A stretch of 35,000 nucleotides of DNA from Balamuthia mandrillaris (GCA_031835245.1 JAVKOQ010000076.1:160001-195000); one strand, 5' to 3'. Shown: positions 10,220 to 21,197, numbered from the stretch's first letter. The notes: a model not told the origin generated them from the sequence alone. Translations and numbers: made by a program.

Positions 10220-10621
10220 AACCTCCTTCCTGCTACTTTTTTTCTGTTTTCGCGTCGTCCTGGGACAACATTCGCGTCGTCACGATAACATCTTCCCCTT
10301 CTAGATTAATTAAATTTCGTGTCGTCACGAAACAATTGCCCCAGCGATTCATTTCCAGCGAAAACCAAGAGCGGCGCAGCGGAAAGAGGGAACAAAAAAG
10401 AAAGAGAGTTACGCGCTCTTCCTCTCTGTTTTCTTTGGCTCTTGCTTTCTTTTCTTTTTCTTTTTTCCCCCCCTCCCCTTTCTCCCTCCAACCTTTTCAG
10501 ACACGCCACACACACACACACACCCAAACAAAACTTTTTTTTTTAAAAAAAAGACACCGAAAAAAAAAAATAATCAGAAAAAAAAAAGAAGACAAACGAT
10601 CTGCTGCAAAAGAAAACGACC
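10220..10621. promoter_or_regulatory. Divergent promoter region with three copies of a 15-bp motif
   Basis: Lies between the DCC gene (start 10219, minus) and the GT8 gene (start 10622, plus). TTCGCGTCGTCCTGG is at 10249-10263, TTCGCGTCGTCACGA at 10271-10285 and TTCGTGTCGTCACGA at 10316-10330. The first pair is 22 bp apart, matching the 21-bp spacing of the pair at 5012-5047. TTAATTAA (10305-10313) sits between copies two and three. A long CT-rich and then A/T-homopolymer leader precedes the GT8 ATG. Confidence 0.5.
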
Positions 10622-13363
10622 ATGACATTTTTCGCTGGTGCCTCCTCCTCCTTCACCAGCCGGCGGCATTCCCTTCCCCCCTTCCTTCTCGTCCTTGTCC
10701 TTCTCGTCCTCTCCCCTCTCCTTCCCTCCTCCCTCTCCCAGCCCCTCAACAACGACGAGGACGAACACCTCCTCCCCCTCGACCGCGAGCTCCAGTACCA
10801 GCACCTCGAAGCCGCCCCACAACAGGATCTGGACCTCGACCTCGAGCCCGAACCGCACGAACCTCTCCAGGAAGAAGATGAACCGCAAGATCCCCTCTTG
10901 CTCTCCCCTCTTCCCGAGCCCGTTCTCTCCCTTCAGCAGCTGCAGCCGAGTAGACCCCGCAGGGAGGCCTACGTCTCCATGCTGACCAACGACAACTACG
11001 TCTACGGCGGGCGAGCCCTCGGCGCCTCCATCCGTCGCTCCGGCTCCACCAAGGACATGGTGATGGTGGTCACGGACGGCGTGTCGGAGAAGAACAGGGA
11101 CCTGCTGCGAGGGGACGGCTGGCTGGTGCGCCCCGTGGACATCATCCCCAACCCCTATTTCGCGAGGGAGGAGGACGCCCCTAGCTTCACCATCTGGTCC
11201 ACCTTCACCAAGTTTGCCATTTGGAACATTACCGAGTATGTCTTGTCGCTCTCTTCTCTCTCTCTGCCTCTCGCTCGTCTCTCTTCTCTCAACCTCTCCC
11301 CCGTCTCAAACTCCCTGTCTCTTATCTCTTTCTATCTTGTCTCTTTCCTCTTGTTTCTTTCTCGTTCTCTCGTGTCTCTGTTCTTTGCCCTGCTTCTCTC
11401 TCTTCTCTCTGCCTGTTTTAAACCTCAACGCTTTACATGACAAAACAGATATGACAAACTCATATTCTTGGATGCTGATGTGGTGGTGCTTAAAAACTTG
11501 GACCCGTTGTTCAACTGTGGCAAGGGCATGTGTGCTCAAATTGGAGTATGCTTTTTCGTTTGGTGTTTTTGTTTTGGTTTCATTTGCAAATATCTGACCA
11601 CTGGAAACTCATTGAAAAAAATAACAGAAAGCATATCCCTCTCTCTTCAACTTCAATGCTGGAGTAATGGTGATTACTCCATCGGAGGCTATCCTTAACG
11701 ACTTGCTCGCTTCCGCCAAGCGTCTTGGCCACAACGGCAAGTCCGAAGCTGGTCTTATGAACAAGTACTCACTCACTCTCCTTTTTTGTCTTTCACTGTT
11801 CTTTGGCTTCATTTCTAGTTTCTTTTTGTCTTACCTTCTCCTATTCTCCTTCAAAAAAAAAATGAAATATAGATACTTTATGCATTACTGCGTAAATGAA
11901 GGCAAGTTACCAGGAACTCTTCCCGCGTTGCGATCACAATCGAAGCCATTCCATCCTCCGACTTTCGATGAGAACAAACTGGAAGAGATGAGAGACTTGT
12001 GGTGTGTGACTCTTCCCAAAGCTTACAACTGGCGTTGGGGCCAGTGGATCCATCAACTCATTGGCAACGAGACCAAACTGGAGCCTTACAACAAGAACAT
12101 GTACTTTCTTCTTGCTTTTTTTCGTTTATTTACTTATTTGTTATTTCTTTTCTGTTTTCTTTTTCTTCCTCGATTCTTATTGTTGGCAAACCATACAACA
12201 ACAGACAAATAGTTCACTTCAACGGTGCCTTCAAGCCTTGGCAATGGAGACTTTATCCCTTCCACGGATGGTTTGGCTACTGGCATGCTTTCACTGGCGA
12301 TCTGAGCCCTGGTATCTTCCGCGAAGATAACCTTCAACAGATCCCAACCTTGCTCTTCCCTCTGCTCGTCTTTGGTTTCATCTACTTCCTTAGCCAGCAA
12401 GAATGGGGATTACCTCGTTTCTCTCACTGGTTCGCTGCCAATTTCTTGTCTCGCGTTCCTTTCTTCGGCACTCCTTCTTCCTTCCGCTATACTCCCGCTT
12501 CTCGTTGGCAAAGACGTTCCGTTTGGGAGCAAGTGAAACGAGGAATACGATGGATTCCGATAGTCGGTCCTTTGCTCTTTTTTATCTTTGGCAATCGCAA
12601 CCGAGGAAGCGGTCGTCGCCATTACTCTCCCAACAACAGCCTCTTCTCGAGCTTGCTCTGCATCGCCTTTGCTTCCTACTGCTTGCTCTATCCTCATTAC
12701 TACTTGTGGGCGGAGGATAAAGAGCTCATCCCTCCCTACCTCTCTCCTTTCTTTGGTTGGTTCCTTCACTTGGAGTGGAGCTTGTTCCTCTTCTGGGTGC
12801 CCTTCTCTCTCTACTGCTATTACTTCTACTTGGTGGGCATTCTGCTCCCCTCTTCGCCTGCTTCGGACTTTGTTTCAACAAGACACAAGGAAAAGGAAGA
12901 GGATATCACGATGGAAGACGATCCTTTCCTGTCTTCTTCTTCTTCTTCTTCGACTTCAGTTCCTGAGCAAGTGGATGAAGAAACCGGACCAACAAGAGCA
13001 TCAGCAACAACGCCAATTCTCTCAACGCCAACAACATTTATGCAGCATCCTTTGCGTCAATTCAAAGCCAAAGAGGCCTTCGAAAAGTACTTTTGGTTGG
13101 AGCAAAGCGGCCTTCTCGCCAACTGCGCCTGCAACAGTCTCGCCATTCTCTTCCTCAACGTTGCTACCCTGTGGATCGAGCTTTACTTCTTTGGCTTCAC
13201 GAACGCCGTATCAAGGAGCATGCTGCTCTACGTGGCCGGTTTCTTTCATGTTATCTATGTGATGTTATGGGTGGAGAGCGTGCCCTTGTTGTTCTTCTTG
13301 CAAGGAAAGAAGGATAGACGACCGGAGCTGCTTTCCTTCTTTGCCAAGAAGCATCGCTCTTAA
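10622..13363 (+). CDS. GT8 glycosyltransferase with multi-pass membrane C-terminus (IPUT1/PGSIP6-like), 744 aa, five exons
   Basis: Exons are 10622-11235, 11449-11545, 11628-11764, 11873-12100 and 12205-13363, totalling 2235 nt in phase. A signal or anchor (about residues 17-40, LLVLVLLVLSPLLPS) is followed by a Pro/Glu-rich luminal stem. The glycogenin-like GT8 domain has AYVSMLTNDNYVYGGRALG, KFAIWNITEYDKLIFLDADVV (DxD at D213-D215, manganese and nucleotide-sugar binding), FNFNAGVMVITPS and IVHFNGAFKPWQW (C-terminal metal histidine). About six hydrophobic segments follow between residues 400 and 740, interrupted by a Ser/Glu-rich loop. This layout, GT8 plus a polytopic tail, is that of plant IPUT1, which adds glucuronic acid to inositol phosphorylceramide in the Golgi. 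The sphingolipid substrate is therefore inferred. The glycogenin self-glucosylation role is unlikely. Confidence 0.88.
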
Positions 13364-13456
13364 ACCAAAACGAATGCTTCTCTCATCTCTCTTGTTCCTT
13401 TTTAAACTTCGCTATTGCACATAAAATCCTGTTTTGTCTTACTACCCTAAGTGTAT
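13364..13456. other. Short convergent intergenic gap
   Basis: Only 93 bp separate the stop of the GT8 gene (plus, 13363) from the stop of the PARG-TBC gene (minus, 13457). The 3' untranslated regions of the two transcripts almost certainly overlap in antisense. An ATAAAA stretch near 13421 is the only polyadenylation-like element seen on the plus strand. Confidence 0.5.
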
Positions 13457-14860
13457 TCAGTTTTGAAGACTTTCAAGACTCTCATGCCTGTCGGAGAGAG
13501 AGGATTGTGTGACGGGCATGATCAACGAAGCAGCATCCGTGAGAGACCGTCGTTGATACCGATAGGATGAAGAACGACGTTGGCGTGGAGAGGATGTAGG
13601 AGACTCTGCTGCATCTTCTTCTTTTTCGCTGTTATTGTTGGAAGTTGTTGTGGTGGTGGAAGATAAGGAAGAGGTCGCTGTTTCCGCCTTTATGGTTGTG
13701 GAAGAGGAGGTAGGAGTAGTTGAAGAGGAAGAGGTGGTAGGGGTGGAAAGTGCTGTACGCATCTGTTGAAGGCGGTTGAACTCTTCCAGGATTTGCGGAT
13801 AAAAGTGGTTTCGCAGACGTGCAATCTTCTTCCTGGGAAAAGAACCAAGTCCGTCAAATGCAACCTGTTGCTCCGCACGACGTTAGAAGAAAAAATGACT
13901 CTTTTATGGTGTTCACTCGGATAGGAAAGCTACCTTGATAAGTTGGTCATAATCGTGGAGTCGCTTTGGGATGCCCTTGAGTAGGACAAACAGGGACTGG
14001 TAATCGTCGGTCTTGAGGATCTCGGCACTATGCATTTTGAGAATGGCTAACCCAACCCTGAACAACACTTTGTTCCCTTCGTTGAATAAACAGTCCCATA
14101 CTCGAAGTACTGCCTGTTATGTTTGTTAAACATCGGTTTTTTTTTTTTTTAAGAAAGGGAAAATAGAGTATAGAGAAAAGAGAAGGGAATGGAACATACC
14201 TCTGGACAAAGGTCTTTGACAAACAAGCAACTGAACCACTGCATCGTAATAAGAGGAAGTGACAAGTTATTACGATGGAGGTGAGTGGCCACCGCAGTCA
14301 GTTTTGTGGACAATAAGTCCTGCAGCACTAGCTGATCGATTTGAACTCCCAACAAATTTACTCTGAATAATAAAATAGAAGAAAGAGAAGAAATGAGTTA
14401 CAATTAACGGAAGCAAGAAAAATAAAAGGAAGTTACCCAAAGTAATGCCGTGGCAGAATATCCTCTATAGAGAAGCAAATTCATTTGAGAAGAGGGAGAG
14501 GCAGAGGGAGAGGGAGAGGCAGAGGGAGAGGGAGAGAAACGAAAGCAAACCCATGATTGTAACTAGCATCCAAAAGGCCTCTTCTTCTTTCATAAATAAC
14601 AGAATCATCCCTGTGAAGAAGTTCATGGACTGACAATAACCAACACTTATCATCTTTGTTAGATAGAGAATTTAAAGACTCAAAGATAATAACGTACGTA
14701 GGGTTCCTGATAGCATAGGCCACCAAGATTCGTTTGAGCTTTTCTTGACCCTTTTCGTCGAAGTAAGGATGTCCAGGAAAAGTTCTTGGGGCATCCTACA
14801 TACGTTGTTTGTAAAAAAGGAAACTGGTTGGAAACATTGAAGACAGATGACAGAAGAGAG

Positions 14861-14901
<41 letters not shown>

Positions 14902-17900
14902 TTACAAGAGCAATTTGCTCAGCAAAAGGAGATGGTTCCGTTTCATGCTGCCGTAATAGACTTTTGTAGTAGCCCTCGTTTTGTTCCATCTTCCGCCTTG
15001 CTCCGGAACACAGCAGCCATGCCTGCATATACCGGTTTTAATGAATGTAAGATACAACGAAGCCGAGGAAAAACTGAACAAAATACAGTACTTGTCTCCT
15101 GCGGTTCATAGGAATGCCTCTTCGAACTAAATTTTTGAAAGCGACAGTAGTCGTATACAGTCTATTCTTATTGTTCCGCAAGTAGGCTAAAGTGAGACGA
15201 GATTAGAAATGAAAAATGCTATACAAGAGGAAGAGAAAGAGGAAGAGGAAGAGGAAGAGGAAGAGGAAGAGGAAGAGGAAGAGGAAGAGGAAGAGGAAGA
15301 GGAAGAGGAAGAGGAAGAGGAAGAGGAAGAGGAAGAGGAAGAGGAAGAGGAAGAGGAAGAGGAAGAGGAAGAGGAAGAGAAGAGGAAGAGGAAGAGGAAG
15401 AGGAAGAGGAAGAGGAAGAGGAAGAGGAAGAGGAAGAGGAAGAGGAAGAGGAAGAGGAAGAGGAAGAGGAAGAGGAAGAGGAAGAGGAAGTAACACTATA
15501 CCTTGCCACTGTTGAGCATTGTGCTTAATGACGTGAGAGTATGCTTTATCTGCCAAGTAGTGTTCTTTACTTTGATAAGTAAAGCCGCAAGAATCTCGCT
15601 CTCCTTCCCACCTCACCATGTCTTCCATTTCAGATGCTTCATCTCGTTTGCTTGTGGTAGGAGTTAATAGTTCGAAACTTTTGATACTATTTTCAAAAAG
15701 TAAGAAAACGTGAGTCCGAGATTGCTTTTTAACAAGCAAAAGATAAAGAAACAAAAGAAAGAAGAAACGGCATACGCTTTTTCTATGTACATTCGCGTCG
15801 TAGCTCCAGGCACCGATCCGTCCTCCTCTTCTTCTCCTTCATATTCCTTATGTTCTGTATTTCTCTCTTCTTTGCTTCTATCTCCATATTGCTCCTCTAT
15901 CTCATCTCCTTTCTTCTTTTCTCTGCGAACAACATGCCATTCGCACTCTAGCTCTGCTTTTTCATCTTGTTCTTTCTTTCCGTTATCGAGTTCTTCGCTT
16001 TCTTTTTCTTCCGCACCACCATCTTTGTTTGAAGATTTTGTACTCCATTCCTCCATTTCGTGCGATTCACTTGCTGACGAGTGCTCGGTGCTATTACGTA
16101 TACTTCCTCTCCAAAAACCTGGCCTTGTTGAAGAGGAGGAGGAGGAAGAAGAGCCATCGCTATGCATCTCTGATGCATCAGCGTTGAGGGAGGAACCAGA
16201 GTAATCTACGGAAGAATGAGCTGAACGTGATGGAGGAGCAGAATGTTTCGTTGGTATTTGAACAACTTCATTGTGAATAGTTTTGTAGGTATTGTATATG
16301 TTGGCTGCCATAGTGAAGAATGTTTTGCCTTTCGTCGGTGTTACTGGTACTGTCGACGTGTTGCTAGCGTTATAGCTCTGTTGTTGGTGTTGATACTGCA
16401 GTTCGGCTCCTTTCCTGACAGGAACACTATCAGAAGAAGAAGTTTTGAAGCTTTGTCCTGGATCTGATGCTGATAAGTTTGGAGTAGAAGTAGAGACAGA
16501 AGCAGTGGATGGTTTCAAGGCACTGTCTTTACTATGGCCAAGGCGCGGGCTGGTGATAGTGGCAGAGGAAAATGGATTAGGAGTTAAGGCGCCTTTGTTG
16601 GCAGCTTCCCATGCTACCGATGGGATAGTTTGTTTTACAGAAGAGGAAGAAAGTGATGATGAAGAAGAGGAGGAGGAAGATGATGATGACAATTGAGGCT
16701 CCGTTTTGGTAGCTTCAATCGTAACAGCAGGAATCGCTCTTTCAGTTGCTTCAATGGGGGTGGAAGAAGATGAAGAGGGAGAAGAGGGTGAAGAGGGTGA
16801 AGAAGCAGACGGAGAACCAGGAGAAGAAGGGGAAAGTGATGGCGATGATTCTTCCTTGTGAAATGCCTCCATTTCGCACGAAGAAGGTGTTTCCTGTTCT
16901 TTGTCTTCTGTGTCAGGCATGAAAATCTCAATTCGTTTTTGTTTTTGATTATTGTTGCTGTTCAAATTGACTTTACGGGGTGACTTTAGAGAAAGACTCA
17001 TCCGTCGAGTTAAGCTAAAGCCGGTTTGTTTTTGTCCTCTCATTGCACTTAGTTGTTGCTGTTGCTGTAGTCTCCGTTCTCGTTCGAGCTTTCGCCGCTC
17101 TTGCTCTTGTTCTTGTTCTAATTCGATCTCTCTAAGCACTTCTCTTTCTTTCTCTGCTTCACGTTCGATCCTTCGCTCTCCAGCTGTATCTAATTCGTCC
17201 ATTATTTGTGGAATGAACGTTCCTTTAGTTGCTTTTGTTCGTTGCCTTTTCTTGAGGTGATGAGAAGTATTGTTGCTCTCACGTTCATTTTTCGTTTGGT
17301 CTTCTCCTCTGGCATCTGTTTTTGTTTCTTCTTCCTTTTCGTGTTCATCTACTTCTCTTACTTCCTCTTCTTCTTTTACTTTTCGTTCGAATGCTTCATT
17401 CAACGTTGTCGACTCGTTCGTTGAAGCAAGGTGTAGCACAGGAGGCTCAAAATAGCTTTGATCCTCCTCGTCTCTTCCTACCCGTTGAGGAGAAGGTACG
17501 ATGAAATCTTTTAATGCAAGAGACCACGCTAAAAACTCGAACACGCTCTCTGAGTTGGAAGTTCGATTCTCTCCATACGTTTTGAGCAACGTTATAAGAT
17601 CGCCTGGTCAACGATGAAAATTAAAGGTGTGAACAACAAAATGTTTCAACTTAAATGAAAACTTGAATGTACCTATTGCTGTTTGCTTTTGTTTCAACAA
17701 ATATAACAAAGAGTGAAGCTGAGAAGGCAATTGGCTCTGCTCAAAAGCAAAATATTTGATAGAACGTCCGCATTGTGCTGCTGCTATCACTTGAATGATC
17801 GCTTTCAACTGTGGATCGCCTTTAAAGATGCCACAACCTATCAATGTTTCAACAAAAATGGGGGGAGAGAATGAGATAACTAGCCTCATTGAAGATAAAC

Positions 17901-19650
17901 TAGAAAGAAACAAATTAGAAGTAACAGTTACCCCAGTTGCCGGTGGCAATTGGCTTCAGCGCTTTTGTTGCTGTGTAGATGCCTTCTTCTGGAACAGAGA
18001 AACCAGCATACGCTTTGTTGAGATCTCGCAAAAGAAACGGAATCTCATATTGCTGCTTATGTTCTCCGTTCTCTATCATTCTAAAGTCAACTGCGTCAAT
18101 AGCTATTACTTCTGTGTCCAACCGACCCATTGCATCACTTTAAAAAAAAAAGGATAACAAAATGAGCAAACAAAACAAAAAAACAAAGCAGAAATGAAAC
18201 GAACCGTTTGGAACGTTTTGTAGGAAGGACATAGTCTCCATCAAACGTAAAGGACGGACCATAACCACGATAGTTACTATAGCGTTGAGCTCCTTTGATC
18301 ACTAGACTCTCCCACTCAGTTAACTTGGCGGTGAACAACATCGCTGCCAACAACTCCGGATGAATCATCATCAATATCTGTTCTTGTATTGCGCTCTGAA
18401 GTAGTGAACAGAAAATAAACCTCAAATTCGGACATATGCTTCTGCTTTAAAGAAAATAAAACAGAAACAGAACGTTGAACAAACCTCTTGAAGAACGCCG
18501 CCGCCAATGAACTCGTTTGCAAAGTCAACGTGAGCCATTCCAATCGCGTCTTCGATCTTATTTTCAAAACCAGCAACCGCAGCCACTTCTATGTCCGTGA
18601 ACCGCGTTTGGGAGATTTGCCAGTCGGGCAGTTGCTGCTGGTGAATTACGCGTCTATGGTATGTTACGGTTCCCAGTGAGTGCGTTCCTCCTTCTTTTGT
18701 CGACCATCCATTACAAGCCTCCACTATAAATATAATTTCGTGAGAGGTGAGAACACCAAATAGAGAGAGAGAGAGAGAGAGAAGAGAAGAGAAGAGAAGA
18801 GAAGAGAAGAGAAGAGAAGAGAAGAGAAGAGAAGAGAAGAGAGAAGAGAAGAGAAGAGAAGAGAAGAGAAGAGAAGAGAAGAGAAGAGAAGAGAAGAGAA
18901 GAGAAGAGAAGAGAAGAGAAGAGAAGAAAAGAGAAGAGAAGAGAAGAGAAGAAAGAAAAGAGAAGAGAAGAGAAGAGAAGAGAAGAGAAGAGAAGAGAAG
19001 AGAAGAGAAGAGAAGAAGAAGAGAAGAGAAGAGAGAGAAGAGAAGAGAAGAGAAGAAAAGAGAAGAGAAGAGAAGAGAAGAGAAGAGAGAGAAAAGAAGA
19101 AAAAAAAGAGAAGAGAAAGAAGAAAAAGATGATGAAGAGAAGAGAAAAGATGATGAAGAGAAGAGAGAAGCAACGAACGTTCTTGCTTAAACCGCTCAAA
19201 GTAGTGCAATATGCTTCGAAGCTTTTCGCTTTGCTGAGAACCGTACTCGCCATCGACTATCTCATAGAGACAAGACATGCACTCCTCTTCGATGACTTCG
19301 TCAGACTAAAATAAAAAGGAAAACAAATGGAAGAAAGCAAAGAACGAACAGAAGAAAGCATTTGGACGACATCTGGAAACATACCAGAAGGGTTGCCACT
19401 GAAGTTGAAATAGGGAAATTGTTGTGCCTTGTAGCGTTGTACAGGAAACGTACAAAAGAAAGCGTTCGCCAAGAGAGAGGCTATCTGCAGCCGGGTGAGT
19501 GTAACCGTTTGTTCAACGCCTTCCACCAGCAATGCGATCGGAGAAGGAAAAAGCTCTGGCAGCTTTTTTTGTCATTTAAAACAATGAATGCGAATTGAGA
19601 ACACAGAACGAGAAAAAGAGAAGCAGAGGAGAGGGGGAGAGAGGAAGAGG

Positions 19651-19685
<35 letters not shown>

Positions 19686-20111
19686 TCCGGGAAGAGAGAG
19701 CAGAACGTGAGGAGAGAGAAACAACAACGAAAGACAATGAAAACAAACCTGAAGAGCGACCCGCTGCAGAAACGGCAGAGTGGAGGAGAAAAATCTGACC
19801 CGCTCTTCCTCGCTCATCCGCTCCTTCAAGAACAAGCTCAACCCATCAAACGAGGGAGGCATCGTCTCGCTATGTGCCTCCGTTTTAAGGTGCTGTATCC
19901 GGATCAACGCCGCAATCAGCTGTTCCGGGGTGGTGAGGGCAGCCGTCAGCACCTTCTCCACGATCAGATCCCACAGAGGAAGAACCTCCCCTTCTTGGCT
20001 GCTTTGGTAGGTAAGGCCGCGGCAGCATGGCAACTGGACGTAAGGGCTGAGCTTCTCCTTTGGGTGTCGTCCCTTGCCCTCTTCGCTGCCGCTACTACTT
20101 TCCGCCAGCAT
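13457..20111 (-). CDS. PARG-TBC fusion protein: poly(ADP-ribose) glycohydrolase domain plus Rab-GAP (TBC) domain, 1551 aa, 17 exons
   Basis: Exons: 19749-20111, 19385-19562, 19179-19295, 18485-18723, 18205-18395, 17932-18137, 17673-17837, 15776-17603, 15502-15686, 15092-15186, 14906-15022, 14698-14795, 14551-14645, 14437-14464, 14200-14362, 13934-14113, 13457-13864; 4656 nt, all phases closed. Residues about 20-510 are [68 protein letters not shown]. The signature GGG-x7-QE is followed by Gln (Q305), not the usual second Glu, so hydrolase activity is doubtful. Residues about 520-1095 (one 1.8-kb exon, no stop) are Ser/Glu-rich with a coiled coil near 620-670. Residues about 1175-1405 are [31 protein letters not shown] (Arg finger in IxxDxxR), [12 protein letters not shown] (Gln finger YxQ), [15 protein letters not shown]. 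The tail is Ser/Thr-rich. Two separate genes would need a hidden stop and start; none is visible. Confidence 0.85.
15226..15490. repeat. (GGAAGA)n hexanucleotide array filling intron 9 of the PARG-TBC gene
   Basis: About 44 tandem GGAAGA units with one phase slip near 15378. It fills most of the intron 15187-15501. On the sense strand it reads CTTCCT, an extreme polypyrimidine tract running toward the acceptor. Reading frames through it give artefactual Glu, Arg-Lys or Leu-Pro polymers. Confidence 0.95.
18762..19165. repeat. (GA)n then (GAGAA)n array filling intron 3 of the PARG-TBC gene
   Basis: A short (GA) run at 18762-18782 passes into about 65 GAGAA/AGAAG pentamers with occasional slips, decaying into GA/GAT-rich sequence. 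It fills the intron 18724-19178. The sense strand reads CTCTT repeats. It contains no coding sequence. Confidence 0.93.
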
Positions 20112-20421
20112 TTTCGTCACAAAAAAAAAAATAAATAGATATATCTCCTTCTCTTTTTCTTCTTCTTCGTTTGAGCAAAAAAAAAAGAAGAAGACGTGCT
20201 TGTTGTAGTTACGTTTGCCTTCCTCGCTCACCGTAAGAAGAAAAAGAATGCCTGCCGTGCCGCTGCCACTTCTTTCTATTCTCTTTCTTCTTCGTTTATT
20301 TCAAAAAAATTATTATTTGTAATTTCAACAATTATCGTACGATTTTATTATCGATAGTGTCCGCAAAAATTAATCCGAGTCGACATGGGCAAAAAGATAC
20401 TTTTCGCATTTGTGTCGACAT
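20112..20421 (-). promoter_or_regulatory. Promoter region of the PARG-TBC gene, AT-rich with ATCGTACGAT palindrome
   Basis: Lies upstream of the PARG-TBC ATG (20111) and downstream of the next minus-strand gene (stop at 20422). An AT-rich island at 20300-20360 carries the 10-bp palindrome ATCGTACGAT (20334-20343) and ATCGATA (20350-20356). These resemble the GATA/TATC-rich islands upstream of the RhoGAP and deaminase genes. A leader reading frame upstream of 20111 is Phe/Lys low-complexity and was not used as the start. Confidence 0.4.
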
Positions 20422-20808
20422 TCACTTGTTGCGTTCCCTGAGGCGCGCCGAGTTGGGCTGCATCACCCCCAACAGGCGTCCTTGGTCCTCGCCCTTGTGG
20501 TCCCTCATCTCGGCAGCTGCCGAGCGGTGGTACCTCGCCTTGCCCTCCATCTCCGTGATGAACTTGGGGTCCTTTTGCGTCTTGCTCTTGTCCTTCTCCT
20601 CGTCCGCCTTCTTCTGCAGCGACTCGGCGTACTTGTCCCTCTCCTCCGCGGTCATGGGGTCCTTGGGGAAGGGATTCTCCTTTCGATGGGCGGGTTGAGA
20701 CTCCACCGACTGGGTGTAGATTTTGCCCTTGGGGGTCTGCACGGTCAGGTCCTCCAAGGCGGAGGGTTCCCTCGGCTTGTTCTGCTCCAACTGGCTCTGT
20801 CCTTCCAT
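20422..20808 (-). CDS. Small charged protein of unknown function, 128 aa
   Basis: Single uninterrupted frame from ATG 20808 to TGA at 20422. I do not recognise it. It is highly charged and mostly hydrophilic: SALEDLTVQTPKGKIYTQ, then NPFPKDPMTAEERDKYAE, a Lys/Glu helix (SLQKKADEEKDKSKTQ), and a C-terminal block ITEMEGKARYHRSAAAEMRD followed by RLLGVMQPNSARLRERNK. There is no membrane segment, signal or Cys/His cluster. Its third-position GC is high like the flanking genes, and it has real composition rather than repeat composition, which is why I call it coding. It is probably a helical or disordered soluble protein. Confidence 0.6.
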   Translation of the reverse strand: MEGQSQLEQNKPREPSALEDLTVQTPKGKIYTQSVESQPAHRKENPFPKDPMTAEERDKYAESLQKKADEEKDKSKTQKDPKFITEMEGKARYHRSAAAEMRDHKGEDQGRLLGVMQPNSARLRERNK

Positions 20809-21153
20809 TTTCAGCTATGAAATAAGATGGGTGAACCTTGCTTGTTGTTGTTCTGTCTTTTGAGTGTGTGAGTCGTTTGTGTTCGTTGTGGCTCGTTGTT
20901 TTTTTTTTAAAAAAGCAGGCTCTCTCTGGTTCGTTTGGCTTTATGTTTGGTTTGGTCGCCGGATAGAAGACAGGGAAAACAGAGAGAAAACTGCAAAGCA
21001 AGGCGAGGAAAGGTGGAGCATGCAACGCCCCCCACCCCCACCCCTCGTGCGAAGAGGAAAAGTCCTTCCCCTCCGCAAATAACCCAACGAAAAGTCTTCC
21101 CAGAACCAATGACGAGAGAGAGAGAGACAGAGAGAGATGGAGAGAATAGCGAG

Positions 21154-21197
<44 letters not shown>

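Noticed and set aside
15209-15515. Long open frames giving poly-Glu, Lys-Arg or Leu-Pro/Phe-Leu polymers
   Set aside because: They are all frames of the GGAAGA array in intron 9 of the PARG-TBC gene; no flanking domain continues in those frames.
17555-17575. GTTCGATTC, like a tRNA T-loop B box
   Set aside because: It lies inside coding exon 8 (linker of PARG-TBC), with no matching A box, acceptor stem or anticodon arm.
18711-19278. Minus-strand frames rich in Leu/Phe/Ser and a plus-strand Arg/Glu frame
   Set aside because: These are readings of the GAGAA pentamer array; splicing it out restores PARG motifs on both sides.
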